64,000 nucleotides of DNA from NCBI RefSeq assembly GCF_018390515.1, contig NZ_JAHBBK010000002.1, forward strand, positions 203,743 through 267,742, in the 5' to 3' direction. The notes below the pieces were generated by a model. The model was not told the origin of the DNA, made no database searches, and was given only the letters and a program-made list of their open reading frames with translations. Of the stretch, positions 42,236 to 51,874 are shown piece by piece (the first letter of the stretch is position 1; each line of letters opens with the position of its first letter). This DNA is from Mucilaginibacter sp. Bleaf8 (GTDB lineage: Bacteria > Bacteroidota > Bacteroidia > Sphingobacteriales > Sphingobacteriaceae). The position numbers were made by a program, and so were the translations under genes.

Positions 42236-44905
42236 ATGCTGTACAAATGGAAATTCTATGTTTTTCTTGTAGCTGTTCTATGCACATCGCAGCAAACTCA
42301 CGCGCAAAACCAGTCATATATTTTAAAATGGAAATTAGCGTCGCAAGATGAGGCCTTTGCCAACGCAGTAAAAGTTTCATCTCCCGGATTGAACACCAGT
42401 AACTGGATACCTGCTATTGTACCCGGAACAGTATTTCATGCTTATGTTGCCGCCGGCAAAGAACAAAACCCTGATTACGGCGATAATATTTATCGTGTAG
42501 ATCAGGCAAAATATAACCGGCCATTTTGGTACCGCACCGAATTTACAACGCACCGCTTACCGCACAGCAAAAGGCTATGGCTTAAATTTAATGGTGTCAA
42601 CAAACGAGCGGAGATTTATATCAACGGCTATCACTTAGGCACCCTGAAAGGACTGATGCAGCGTGGTACATATGATATTACCGATAAATTGCTAATGGGT
42701 AAGCCTAACGCTGTAGCTGTATTAGTTATACCGCCACGCCATGACCCGGAGCATAATCACCCCTTGGCCAATTGGGAAAGCCCTACTTACCTTAGCAGTG
42801 GCAGTTGGGACTGGATGCCCGCCGTACCTGGCTTAAACAGCGGTATTACCGATACGGTTATTCTAAGTACTACCGGCCCGATAAGCATAGAAGACTCTTA
42901 TATACATACAGACTTGCCCAACCTTCATATAGCACGTCTTTCAGTAGATGTAAGGTTAAGCAATGCCGGCTCCAAACCGGTTAGCGGTATAATTAAAGTT
43001 GAGATCACCCCAGGTAATATAAATTTAATAAGTAAAAGAGTAACAATTGATGCAAAAAGCAGTCGGGTGATAAAGTTAACCCCGGCAGAATACCCGCAGC
43101 TAAAGGTGAAAGATCCAAAATTGTGGTGGCCTAATGGCTATGGCGGAAAAGCCGACGGTACGCAGCATTTGTATACTGCGAACATACAATTTGCCGTAAA
43201 CGGCGCCGAAACTTCTGATGCAGTAACCAAACAATTTGGTATACGCAAAATTGCATCGGATACCACTACACTAAACGGGCCTATGCGCCTTTATATTAAT
43301 GATGTTCCGGTGTTTGTAAAAGGCGGTAACTGGGGGATGTCAGACTATATGCTAAAAGTTAGAGGTAAGCATTATGATACCCGTATCAGGTTTCATAAAG
43401 AAATGAACTTTAACATCATCCGTAACTGGACAGGGGAGGTTACTGACGAAGCTTTTTATCAGTATTGCGACAAATATGGCATTATGGTTTGGGACGATTT
43501 TTGGCTGAATAATCTGGGCGGGATAGATAGCTTGGATATGTTCAGGGCGAATGCTATCGAAAAGGTAAAAAAGTTCCGTAATCATCCATCCGTTGTTATT
43601 TGGTGCGGCGCCAATGAAGGCGTACCTGAGGGGAACCCAGACGGCCGGCTCAGCAACGCTATCAAAACCGCCATTGCAGAAAATGAACAGGACACCCGCA
43701 TATACCTTCCCCGTTCAAACGCCGGGGTAACCAATCCTAGCTTTTCTATTCATGGCGGCAGCAAAAACCTGTCGGGCAGCGGTATTTGGGGTAATGTCGA
43801 TCCTAAAACTTATTTTACCGATCCGCATAACAGCTATTTGTTTTCGGCAGATAGCTATGGGATGCGCAGTGAATTGGGTGCTGCTACCTTTGTAAATATC
43901 GAAAGCTTTAAAAGGTTTATGCCCAAAGATTATTGGGTGCCGCCAACTCCAGGCGCTGTAAATAGTAAAACTAATATGTGGGCGCGCCACTTCTTTAGCA
44001 CCGATCCAGCCTTAGGCGGTGGCGCCGAGCCGGTACGCTATATCAATGATATCAACCAGCGTTATGGCAAAGCTACTTCTATTGAGGATTTTTGTCGCAA
44101 AGCGCAGTTGTTCAACGTTGAAACTACTAAAGCCATGTATGAAGCCTGGAATGACCATATGTGGAAAGATGCCTCGGGACTACTGATGTGGATGAGCCAG
44201 TCGGCCTATCCAACCATGATTTGGCAAACCTATGATTATTATTACGATTTAACCGGCGCTTATTTTGGCGTAAAAGCCGCCTGTGAGCCTATTCATATTC
44301 AATGGAATGCGGCAACCAACTCCATTAAAGTCATCAACAATAAAAATTATGCTATCAATAGCGTTACTGCAAAGGCAGAGGTGTACGCCAGTAACGGCAA
44401 GATACTACCTGCATATACTTTAAAGAAAACGCTTAATGTAAACGCAACGGCTGTCAAAGAAGCATTTGTGGTTTTCAATGGTGAAGATAAAAAGCTGCCT
44501 CAATCGGGTGTTTGCTATTTGAAACTGAAGCTTTATAACAGAAGTGGAGCCTTGCTTTCCGAGAATTTTTACTGGATTGGCGGCACCTATCTTAATTATC
44601 AGGCATTAAACCAATTGCCGTCAGTCAACGGTAGCCTTCAGGTGAGCAATCCGGTAATTAAAACGGCGACTAACGGTGTTGATAAGGTGCTCACTTATAT
44701 AATCACCAACAACTCCAAACAAACAGCGGCTTTTGGTATCCGGGCGCAGTTGCTAAACAGTAAAGGCGAACAGATACTGCCGGCAATATTTAACGATGGT
44801 TATTTTGCACTGATGCAAGGCGAAAAAAAGACCTTGCAGGTTGAAGTTAGTGCTAAAGCACTAAGCAGCGGGTATAAGCTGGCCCTAACACCATATAATA
44901 TGTAA
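42236..44905 (+). CDS. GH2-family exo-acting glycosidase (beta-mannosidase type)
   Basis: An 889-residue secreted protein with signal peptide ending THAQ. Domains: jelly-roll (LWLKFNGVNKRAEIYINGYHLG), Ig-like domains, TIM barrel (FVKGGNWGMSDYM, MNFNIIRNWTGEVTDEAFYQYCDKYGIMVWDDFW). Acid/base Glu461 in WCGANEG and probable nucleophile Glu546 in MRSELGAAT. The C-terminal Ig-like domains are like those of exo-glucosaminidase/mannosidase GH2 enzymes. It is a paralogue of the GH2 enzyme at 20146-22866 but lacks the WGGG motif (here NWTGE), so specificity may differ. Monocistronic, under its own operator. Most likely acts on terminal beta-mannose, possibly the core beta-mannose of an N-glycan-like structure; this is inferred. 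Confidence 0.87.
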   Translation: MLYKWKFYVFLVAVLCTSQQTHAQNQSYILKWKLASQDEAFANAVKVSSPGLNTSNWIPAIVPGTVFHAYVAAGKEQNPDYGDNIYRVDQAKYNRPFWYRTEFTTHRLPHSKRLWLKFNGVNKRAEIYINGYHLGTLKGLMQRGTYDITDKLLMGKPNAVAVLVIPPRHDPEHNHPLANWESPTYLSSGSWDWMPAVPGLNSGITDTVILSTTGPISIEDSYIHTDLPNLHIARLSVDVRLSNAGSKPVSGIIKVEITPGNINLISKRVTIDAKSSRVIKLTPAEYPQLKVKDPKLWWPNGYGGKADGTQHLYTANIQFAVNGAETSDAVTKQFGIRKIASDTTTLNGPMRLYINDVPVFVKGGNWGMSDYMLKVRGKHYDTRIRFHKEMNFNIIRNWTGEVTDEAFYQYCDKYGIMVWDDFWLNNLGGIDSLDMFRANAIEKVKKFRNHPSVVIWCGANEGVPEGNPDGRLSNAIKTAIAENEQDTRIYLPRSNAGVTNPSFSIHGGSKNLSGSGIWGNVDPKTYFTDPHNSYLFSADSYGMRSELGAATFVNIESFKRFMPKDYWVPPTPGAVNSKTNMWARHFFSTDPALGGGAEPVRYINDINQRYGKATSIEDFCRKAQLFNVETTKAMYEAWNDHMWKDASGLLMWMSQSAYPTMIWQTYDYYYDLTGAYFGVKAACEPIHIQWNAATNSIKVINNKNYAINSVTAKAEVYASNGKILPAYTLKKTLNVNATAVKEAFVVFNGEDKKLPQSGVCYLKLKLYNRSGALLSENFYWIGGTYLNYQALNQLPSVNGSLQVSNPVIKTATNGVDKVLTYIITNNSKQTAAFGIRAQLLNSKGEQILPAIFNDGYFALMQGEKKTLQVEVSAKALSSGYKLALTPYNM

Positions 44906-44974
44906 TGCAATCTATATTGCAGATAGGAGTCAGTTGTTAAAGCGTATCGTTAACAAAAATTTGTTATACCATTT

Positions 44975-44988
44975 GCTAAACCGGTTTT
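44975..44988 (+). promoter_or_regulatory. LacI-type operator ahead of GH92-esterase operon
   Basis: GCTAAACCGGTTTT, one mismatch at the last base. It is preceded by TTTG and followed after 5 bases by TTATTTTG (44994-45001), close to TAnnTTTG. The GH92 ATG is 90 bases downstream. Confidence 0.8.
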
Positions 44989-45078
44989 ATTAATTATTTT
45001 GCAATGCCAATCATCTGGGTAAAGCCTATTAGGCATTGTCTGTAAACAGGTTCTCTAAAATCATAGTCTAAAAACAAA

Positions 45079-47403
45079 ATGCGTTATCGCTCAGGTTTAT
45101 TGCGTTTGCCTGTAATGGCAATACTTATGTTGCTTACGGCAATGCATGGGCAGGCTCAGCAACTGTCTGCTTATGTTAACCCGCTAATTGGGGCCAGCAG
45201 TAGTGCATCGGCAGCAGGTATATATCATGGTTTGGGCAAAACTTTTCCAGGGGCTACTACGCCTTACGGAATGGTGCAGGTAAGCCCCAATACTATTACC
45301 GGTGGCGATAACGGCTCGGGTTACAGCTATGAGCATACCAGTATCGAGGGGTTTGCTTTTACCCAAATGAGCGGTATTGGCTGGTTTGGCGATTTGGGTA
45401 ACTTTTTGGTGATGCCAACAAACGGCCCGCTTAAAACTTCGGCCGGTAAACTGGATGGTACTACGGATGGTTACAGGTCGGCTTATGATAAAAAAAGTGA
45501 AAAAGCATCGGCTGGTTATTACAGTGTGTTTCTTAACAAATATCACACTAAGGCCGAAATGACAGCTGCACCGCATAGTGGCATGCTGCGCTTTACTTTT
45601 CCTGAAAATAAAGAATCGAGCATACAAATTGATTTGGCCCGTAGGGTAGGAGGTACCTCCACTTTGCAATACGTAAAGGTGCTGAATGAGCATACCATTG
45701 CCGGCTGGATGAAATGTACGCCCGACGGTGGTGGCTGGGGTAACGGCGATGGCAAAGCCAATTATACCATATACTTTTATGCCCAATTTAGCAAACCGCT
45801 AAAAAATTATGGCGTTTGGAGCGCTGATATACCGGATAGCTGGAGCCGTAAGCGCGAAGATATTGAAAGCGACCGCTATCAAACCCAGATTGCTAACGCA
45901 GCCATATTGAAAAATACAAAAGAAAAGCAAGGTAAGCACCTTGGCTTTTATACCACGTTTGCCACAACCAAAAATGAGACGGTCTTGATGAAGGTAGGTA
46001 TCTCATTCGTAGATATGGCCGGTGCCCGGAAAAACTTGAATGCCGAAATTAAGGATTGGAATTTCGATGCCACTCGCCAGCGGGCGGTAGCCTTGTGGGA
46101 TAAGGCATTAGCTAAAGTTAAAGTTCAGGGCGGTAATGCCGAGCAAAAGGCAGTATTCTATACGGCTATGTACCATAGCATGATCGATCCGCGGATTGTA
46201 AACGATGTGGACGGACGGTATACCGCTGGTGATGGTACTATTAAAACCAGTTCGGAATTTAAAAAACGAACCATTTTTAGTGGTTGGGATGTGTTCAGAA
46301 GCCAGATGCCTTTACAAACCATCATCAATCCGTCGTTGGTAAATGATATGATTAATTCGCTGGTTACTTTGGCTGATGAAAAACATAAAGATTATCTGGA
46401 GCGGTGGGAGTTACTGAATGCCTATAGCGGTTGCATGTTTGGTAACCCTGCTGTTTCCATGATTGCTGATGCTTATGCTAAAGGCATCCGCAATTATGAT
46501 ATTAGCAAAGCTTATCAGTTATCAAAAGGGTCGGTAGAGCGGTTTGGCAACGGCAACCGGGGGTATACGCCTCAAAGTATTGCTTACACACTTGAGTACG
46601 GCTATACCGAATGGTGCGTATCGCAAATGGCCAAATGGCTAAACCATCCGGAAGATGTTGAAAAGTATGCAAAACGCAGCTTGAGCTACAAAAATATTTA
46701 TGATGCAGATAAGGGCTGGTTTCGCCCCCGCGATAGTACAGGCAACTGGGTAGCCTGGCCCGATTCGGGAAGGCTTACACAATGGTACGGTACCTTTGAA
46801 ACCAATCCCTACCAGCAAGGATGGTTTGTACCGCATGATATTGGCGGAATGGTACAGCTGATGGGCGGCGAAGCCAAAGTATTAGCCGACTTAGATAATC
46901 TGTTTGCCAAAACGCCCGACAACATGATGTGGAATGATTATTACAACCACGCCAACGAGCCGGTGCATCATGTGCCTTTCTTATTTAACCGGCTTAACAG
47001 GCCGTGGCTCACCCAAAAATGGACAAGAGAAATATGCCGCCGAGCTTACCATAATTCTGTTGAAGGTTTGGTTGGAAACGAGGACGTAGGGCAGATGTCG
47101 GCCTGGTATATTTTGGCAGCAAGCGGTCTGCATCCGGTTTGCCCTGGTGACACCAGGCAGGAAATCACCAGTCCGGTGTTTGATCAGATCACATTTCAGT
47201 TAGATAATGCTTATGCTAAAGGGAAAACTTTTACCATTGTTGCCCGCAATAACGCCGCCGCTAATATTTACATCCAAAGCGCTTTGCTCAACGGTAAGCC
47301 ATACAGCAAATGCTACCTGGATTTTAAAGATATAGCTATTGGTGGCAAGCTTGAACTGGTAATGGGTAATACGCCCAGTAAAAATTGGGGCACCACCAAT
47401 TAA
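45079..47403 (+). CDS. GH92-family alpha-mannosidase
   Basis: A 774-residue secreted enzyme (signal ending HGQAQ). GH92 features: VNPLIGASSSASAAGIYHGLG, GATTPYGMVQVSPN, MYHSMIDPR, SGWDVFRSQMPL, ANEPVHHVPFLFN with Glu627 as proposed acid, and GNEDVGQMSAWYI with Glu668/Asp669. The GNEDxGQM form and the HH after NEP are those of well-known alpha-1,2-mannosidase-type members, unlike the GNDD form in the other two enzymes here, so the three probably cover different linkages. First gene of a two-gene unit with a predicted esterase 44 bases downstream. Calcium-dependent exo-action in the periplasm or at the surface. Confidence 0.93.
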   Translation: MRYRSGLLRLPVMAILMLLTAMHGQAQQLSAYVNPLIGASSSASAAGIYHGLGKTFPGATTPYGMVQVSPNTITGGDNGSGYSYEHTSIEGFAFTQMSGIGWFGDLGNFLVMPTNGPLKTSAGKLDGTTDGYRSAYDKKSEKASAGYYSVFLNKYHTKAEMTAAPHSGMLRFTFPENKESSIQIDLARRVGGTSTLQYVKVLNEHTIAGWMKCTPDGGGWGNGDGKANYTIYFYAQFSKPLKNYGVWSADIPDSWSRKREDIESDRYQTQIANAAILKNTKEKQGKHLGFYTTFATTKNETVLMKVGISFVDMAGARKNLNAEIKDWNFDATRQRAVALWDKALAKVKVQGGNAEQKAVFYTAMYHSMIDPRIVNDVDGRYTAGDGTIKTSSEFKKRTIFSGWDVFRSQMPLQTIINPSLVNDMINSLVTLADEKHKDYLERWELLNAYSGCMFGNPAVSMIADAYAKGIRNYDISKAYQLSKGSVERFGNGNRGYTPQSIAYTLEYGYTEWCVSQMAKWLNHPEDVEKYAKRSLSYKNIYDADKGWFRPRDSTGNWVAWPDSGRLTQWYGTFETNPYQQGWFVPHDIGGMVQLMGGEAKVLADLDNLFAKTPDNMMWNDYYNHANEPVHHVPFLFNRLNRPWLTQKWTREICRRAYHNSVEGLVGNEDVGQMSAWYILAASGLHPVCPGDTRQEITSPVFDQITFQLDNAYAKGKTFTIVARNNAAANIYIQSALLNGKPYSKCYLDFKDIAIGGKLELVMGNTPSKNWGTTN

Positions 47404-47447
47404 TTCATCATACGCAAAAAAGAAATTTACAGTAATACACCTAAATC

Positions 47448-48281
47448 ATGTTCAAGTTTTTCATACCGGCAAAGCTGCTTTTTATAGTATTGTTGCTGTT
47501 TTGCTTTAGCGCAAAAGCAGCCAGGATAGATACCGTAGTTACGCACAGCAACAGCATGCATAAAGACATAAAAGCGGTGGTAATTACGCCGGATGGTTAT
47601 AAAAAGCATAATAAATACCCGGTAGTGTATCTGCTGCACGGATTTAGCGGCAACTATGCCGACTGGATTAGCAAGGTGCCGTCTATTTTGCACTTAGCAA
47701 GTGAATATCACATCATTATTGTATGCCCGGACGGTAACTATGCCGGCTGGTACTTTGACAGCCCTGTGAATAAAGAAATGAATTATGAAACCTATGTAGC
47801 AAACGAATTAGTGAACTATATAGATACGCACTATGCCACCATCGCAAACCGGGCTGGCAGGGCCATAACAGGACTAAGCATGGGCGGACACGGGGCATTG
47901 TACTTAGCCATACGGCATCAAAATACATTTGGCGCTGCAGGTAGCATGAGTGGTTGTGTAGATTTGCCACCGTTTTCAAAAAAGTACGGTATAAGTCAGG
48001 TTTTGGGCGATTATGACAGCAACCCGCAGCGCTGGAAAGATAACAGTGTGGCCTACATTATCGAAAATCTGCAGCCCAATGCGCTGACCATAATATTCGA
48101 CTGCGGTTACAGTGATGATTTTTACGCATCCAACCTAGTGATGCATCAAAAGATGGTAGAAAAACATATACCTCACGATTTTATTGCCCGTAATGGCGGC
48201 CATTCATGGGAGTACTGGGGAAACTCGATAGTGTATCAGGCTTTATTCTTTAACCGCTATTTTAACCAGGCGCGTCCTTAA
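47448..48281 (+). CDS. Alpha/beta-hydrolase esterase (CE1/esterase-D-like), secreted
   Basis: A 277-residue exported protein (signal ending AKAARI). Alpha/beta-hydrolase features: VVYLLHGFSGNYADW (oxyanion region), GLSMGGHGAL with nucleophile Ser144, and GGHSWEYW with catalytic His252; the acid is probably in the DCGYSDDF segment. The esterase-D or CE1-like group hydrolyses acyl esters, including acetyl, feruloyl or S-formyl groups. Signal peptide and co-transcription with GH92 point to deacylation of the glycan rather than to formaldehyde detoxification. Together with the SGNH protein it would make two different esterases in the locus. Confidence 0.87.
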   Translation: MFKFFIPAKLLFIVLLLFCFSAKAARIDTVVTHSNSMHKDIKAVVITPDGYKKHNKYPVVYLLHGFSGNYADWISKVPSILHLASEYHIIIVCPDGNYAGWYFDSPVNKEMNYETYVANELVNYIDTHYATIANRAGRAITGLSMGGHGALYLAIRHQNTFGAAGSMSGCVDLPPFSKKYGISQVLGDYDSNPQRWKDNSVAYIIENLQPNALTIIFDCGYSDDFYASNLVMHQKMVEKHIPHDFIARNGGHSWEYWGNSIVYQALFFNRYFNQARP

Positions 48282-48382
48282 CAAAATGATAGCTGTGAGA
48301 GTTGTAAATCAACAAAAAATTAAAAACAGCCATGTTTTGTAAGTAAATTCAAAAAAGATATACAAAAGCTCAGAAAACATTT

Positions 48383-48396
48383 GCTAAACCGGTTTT
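48383..48396 (+). promoter_or_regulatory. LacI-type operator ahead of the long SusD-to-DUF5005 unit
   Basis: GCTAAACCGGTTTT, preceded by TTTG and followed after 6 bases by TAAATTAG (48403-48410). The SusD ATG is 150 bases downstream, leaving an untranslated leader of roughly 130 bases. Confidence 0.8.
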
Positions 48397-48546
48397 ATAG
48401 TCTAAATTAGCAAGAGATTTCAATGCTGCTGAAAAGGCAGAAATAACCAATTATATAAAAGTGTAACACACATATGGCTTCGGCTAAGGTTGCGCTATGT
48501 TTACGCTTATTTTGAAAACAGTAAATGATATTATAAACCTTATAAT

Positions 48547-50283
48547 ATGAGAAAACTTTACGTTTATTTTCTGGGAGCGCTATGTCTCTTTTTTGCAGCT
48601 TCGTGTAAAAAAGAAGGCTTTTTGGCCCAAACACAAACCACCAATCTGTCAGAGTCTACGGTGTTTGCTGATAGTGCTAACACAGTAGCATTTTTGTCGA
48701 ACATATATAGTAATGCAGGTTTCAGTTTTAATCCCGGGCGGTTTACGTATACATCGGCAGGAGGCCAAACCCCGAATGGTGGCTTGGATGCCGCTTCTGA
48801 CGAAGCAGAGGTGGCTTCATCAAACGGTACAACAGCGCTGGCCTTTGAAACAGGCACCATCAATGCTGCGGTGGTTACTGATGATGCTTATTCGGCCTGC
48901 TATAGCAATATTCGCGCTGTTAACCAGTTTCTGAAAAATGTTCCCCAATCGCCTATACGCGATTTTGTGAAGACGCAGTACAAAGCCGAAGCGCGTTTTT
49001 TACGGGCCTGGTATTATGCTATATTACTAAAACACTATGGCGGTATTCATTTAGTTGGAGACACCATTTACAATTATACCGACCATATTCCGGCCAAGCG
49101 TAACACTTATGCCGAATGTGTAAACTACATTGTTTCTGAATGTGATGCCGCTGCGCAAGATTTACCTCTGGTTCAGGTGGGGCTTAGTTATGGGCGTGCA
49201 TCAAGAGGGGCCTGTATGGCGCTTAAATCCAGAGTGTTGCTTTACGCGGCCAGCCCTTTGTTCAATGGAAACACCCTGGCCTCGGGCGAAGTTGGTGCTT
49301 TGGTTGGCTATCCAGCTTATGATAAAGAACGATGGAAGCTGGCGAAGAATGCGGCGGAGGCCATTATTGCTTCATCGGCCTACAGTTTAAACATGGATAA
49401 CAGCACGCCAGGAATCGGCTTTCAGCAGCTGTTTACCATGCGGTACAACACCGAATATATTTTTGCCCTGATGCGCGGCTCCAATTCCGATTTTGAAAGC
49501 CTTTGGGATCCGCCTTCACGTACGGGTAAAAATGGTGCCTTTCCGTTACAGGGCCTGGTTGATGCATTTCCAATGCGCAATGGCTTGCCTATAACTGACC
49601 CAGCTTCCAATTACGATCCAAACAACCCTTACACCGGCCGCGACCCGCGTTTGGAGTATTCCGTTATTCACGATCAAACACCCTTGGCAAACCGCTTGGC
49701 GGCAGGCTTTTCGCCTGTAAATATTTACACCGGCAACTTTAACGGCGTTGGTGAAGGGCCGGATGCCGTAAGGGTTGGAACACGTACAGGTTATTACACC
49801 AATAAAATGCTTGATCCAGGTGCTGTAGCCAGCGATATTACGCACGTTTCTAAACGTTGCTGGCCATTAATGCGGTACGCCGAAATATTGTTAAACTACG
49901 CCGAGGCCGCAAATGAATATGATGGTCCAACATCGCAAGTATACGAGGCGGTGGAAAAAATAAGACAACGCGCCGGCTTAAACCCCTACCAGTTGCCTGC
50001 CGGTTTAAGCCAAAATGTCATGCGACAAGTAATTCAAAATGAACGGCGTATTGAACTGGCATTTGAAGAGCACCGCTTTTGGGATGTGCGCCGATGGAAG
50101 ATAGCCGAGCAAACCGATAATATACTTAGCATGGGGATGGAGGTAAACCGTAATGGTGCTGCTGTATCATACAAACCGTTTGCCGTACGCCAGCGCAACT
50201 TCCGTACAGCCATGTATTTGTGGCCTTTTCCGCAGGCCGAAGTGGCAAAATCACCTGAACTTATTCAAAACCCCGGTTATTAA
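48547..50283 (+). CDS. SusD/RagB-family glycan-binding lipoprotein
   Basis: A 578-residue protein with lipoprotein signal (LFFAASCKKEGF). SusD landmarks: LDAASDEAEVAS, YSNIRAVNQFLKNV, YKAEARFLRAWYYAILLKHYGGIHLVGD, ALKSRVLLYAASPLFNG, LMRYAEILLNYAEAANEY, IQNERRIELAFEEHRFWDVRRWKI and the terminal YLWPFPQAEVAKSPELIQNPGY. It is the first gene of the long unit, which is unusual because SusC normally comes first. It clearly resembles the SusD at 54994-56703. Its SusC partner may be the one at 56741. Should be surface-exposed and mannoside-binding by context. Confidence 0.93.
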   Translation: MRKLYVYFLGALCLFFAASCKKEGFLAQTQTTNLSESTVFADSANTVAFLSNIYSNAGFSFNPGRFTYTSAGGQTPNGGLDAASDEAEVASSNGTTALAFETGTINAAVVTDDAYSACYSNIRAVNQFLKNVPQSPIRDFVKTQYKAEARFLRAWYYAILLKHYGGIHLVGDTIYNYTDHIPAKRNTYAECVNYIVSECDAAAQDLPLVQVGLSYGRASRGACMALKSRVLLYAASPLFNGNTLASGEVGALVGYPAYDKERWKLAKNAAEAIIASSAYSLNMDNSTPGIGFQQLFTMRYNTEYIFALMRGSNSDFESLWDPPSRTGKNGAFPLQGLVDAFPMRNGLPITDPASNYDPNNPYTGRDPRLEYSVIHDQTPLANRLAAGFSPVNIYTGNFNGVGEGPDAVRVGTRTGYYTNKMLDPGAVASDITHVSKRCWPLMRYAEILLNYAEAANEYDGPTSQVYEAVEKIRQRAGLNPYQLPAGLSQNVMRQVIQNERRIELAFEEHRFWDVRRWKIAEQTDNILSMGMEVNRNGAAVSYKPFAVRQRNFRTAMYLWPFPQAEVAKSPELIQNPGY

Positions 50284-50300
50284 AAAATCACAATAACAAG

Positions 50301-50750
50301 ATGATGAAAATTCAAATAGTACTGGGGCGAACCTTCCTGTTGGCCATCATTTGTGCGATGATGTGCTTCAGCTCATGTAAAACCGAACAAATAGTGCCTT
50401 CGCAAGAAATGCCTAAAGATATCAGCGGCAACTGGAAAGTAATTAAAGCCACACGAAACGGTACCGACATAACCAATCTGGTTGATTTTAGCAAGTTTCA
50501 AGTTGCTTTCAATGAGGGTAAATACACCCTGATCAACAAGTTACCTTTCCTGGTAAACCAAGACGGTACTTACTCACTGGATAATCCGCAGTATCCTTTT
50601 CAAATTGTATTCAGGGCCAACGGGACGCAACCCATTCCAACTGCTTTCAATTACCCGATAGTGAATGGCGTTAGGCAACTCAGCCTTACATTCAGTCCGG
50701 GATGTCCTAACAACACCTACATATACACATTGGAAAAAGCAACTAAATAA
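50301..50750 (+). CDS. DUF5004-family small lipoprotein
   Basis: A 149-residue protein with lipoprotein signal ending MCFSSCKTEQ. The mature part (DISGNWKVIKATRNGTDITNLVDFSKFQV) matches the DUF5004 lipocalin-like family found near SusC/SusD genes. No enzyme motif is visible, and the function is unknown; a surface glycan-binding or structural role is the usual guess. It starts 17 bases after SusD and 22 bases before the DUF4961 gene, all one unit. Start could also be the second ATG, one codon on. Confidence 0.75.
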   Translation: MMKIQIVLGRTFLLAIICAMMCFSSCKTEQIVPSQEMPKDISGNWKVIKATRNGTDITNLVDFSKFQVAFNEGKYTLINKLPFLVNQDGTYSLDNPQYPFQIVFRANGTQPIPTAFNYPIVNGVRQLSLTFSPGCPNNTYIYTLEKATK

Positions 50751-50772
50751 AGAACGCTTATAACCAGAAACG

Positions 50773-51777
50773 ATGAGAATACCTCTACATATAAAGGGCG
50801 AAAAATTATGGAAGGTTTGCGCTTTCATCATCTTAGCCATCATTTTAGCCTGTTGCGGCGAAGAAATTGCCAGTGTTGATCAGCCTTCAACTGCTAAAGT
50901 AGGATCAACAGTTCCTATTACAGTAAACATTAACATTCCAACCCAGGGCGACGGTGGACCTGATTACCTGATTTTTGGCTTTTTGGTGCCCAAAGGATGG
51001 CAAACTTCAAAAAATGCAACTATTACCTATAGCGGCCCTCGTGGAAGCGGCAATATGACGCTAATTCCAACCACCACTTTAGCTAAAAACGGCGGTGGCC
51101 TGAACTGGCCCGATTATATGAAGAAAACTTTTGGCATCGGCGCTAACCTCATTGATGATATGGAGTGGGTGGCTTATCAATCCGACAAATCATTTACGCA
51201 TGGTGGTAACGAAACTATTACCGGTAAATTAAACATCCAGATCAAAGTAGGTGCCGATAATAATAACACGCTTGTAAAGCTGGGCTACTGCATCAGCGAT
51301 ACCGGAAACGGTTTTACCAGTAATGAGTTTGGTACCTATTACAGCGTAAAATTAATGACAGATTGCTTTGAACTAACCGGTGGAACAGGAGATATGGTGG
51401 ATTTCTGTAATCCGCAGTTAACTACGGTAAACCCGCCCAAATCGCTGGATAATGATTTTGTGACTTTAACATTTGATGGAACGGTAGCGGCTACGCAGTT
51501 ATCAGGCGCACAAAACGTATACCTGTGCGCTACTGCCTACACCAATGACGGTAAAACGGTAACTGTATGCGAACAAACCGATAAAACCAGGATGGTGCAA
51601 TTACCCGCAGGCTCAAAAAAATATCAGATTACATTCTGGCCAAAATCTTTCTTCGGCGTTACTGACGCACAGACGATTGTAAAGATGGAATACTTTATTA
51701 ACAGCGCAGATGGTGCTACCAAAGTTGGGTATGGTAATACCTCGAGCCCGTTTGTGTATACTTTTAAGTGTACTTAA
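50773..51777 (+). CDS. DUF4961-like surface lipoprotein
   Basis: A 334-residue protein with a lipoprotein signal (IILAIILACCGEE). It has a beta-sandwich look: STAKVGSTVPITVNINIPTQ, then YLIFGFLVPKGW, and a second half with VTLTFDGTVAATQL and YFINSADGATKVGYG, reminiscent of PUL surface glycan-binding proteins. I place it in the DUF4961 family by its opening and length. No catalytic motif seen. It lies between DUF5004 and SusC in the same unit, the position of SusE/SusF-type accessory binding proteins. Function unproven. Confidence 0.65.
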   Translation: MRIPLHIKGEKLWKVCAFIILAIILACCGEEIASVDQPSTAKVGSTVPITVNINIPTQGDGGPDYLIFGFLVPKGWQTSKNATITYSGPRGSGNMTLIPTTTLAKNGGGLNWPDYMKKTFGIGANLIDDMEWVAYQSDKSFTHGGNETITGKLNIQIKVGADNNNTLVKLGYCISDTGNGFTSNEFGTYYSVKLMTDCFELTGGTGDMVDFCNPQLTTVNPPKSLDNDFVTLTFDGTVAATQLSGAQNVYLCATAYTNDGKTVTVCEQTDKTRMVQLPAGSKKYQITFWPKSFFGVTDAQTIVKMEYFINSADGATKVGYGNTSSPFVYTFKCT

Positions 51778-51874
51778 CCTGCTGATAGCGAGTTGATAAC
51801 CAATTATGGGCAAGCGCTGAAAATGAGTTTGCTGAAGGACCTTATTGTTTAATAAAAATAAAATCTCCGATTAT

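Noticed and set aside
45184..45786. Open frame of 200 codons on the minus strand
   Set aside because: Lies wholly inside the GH92 gene and has no family resemblance; a shadow frame.
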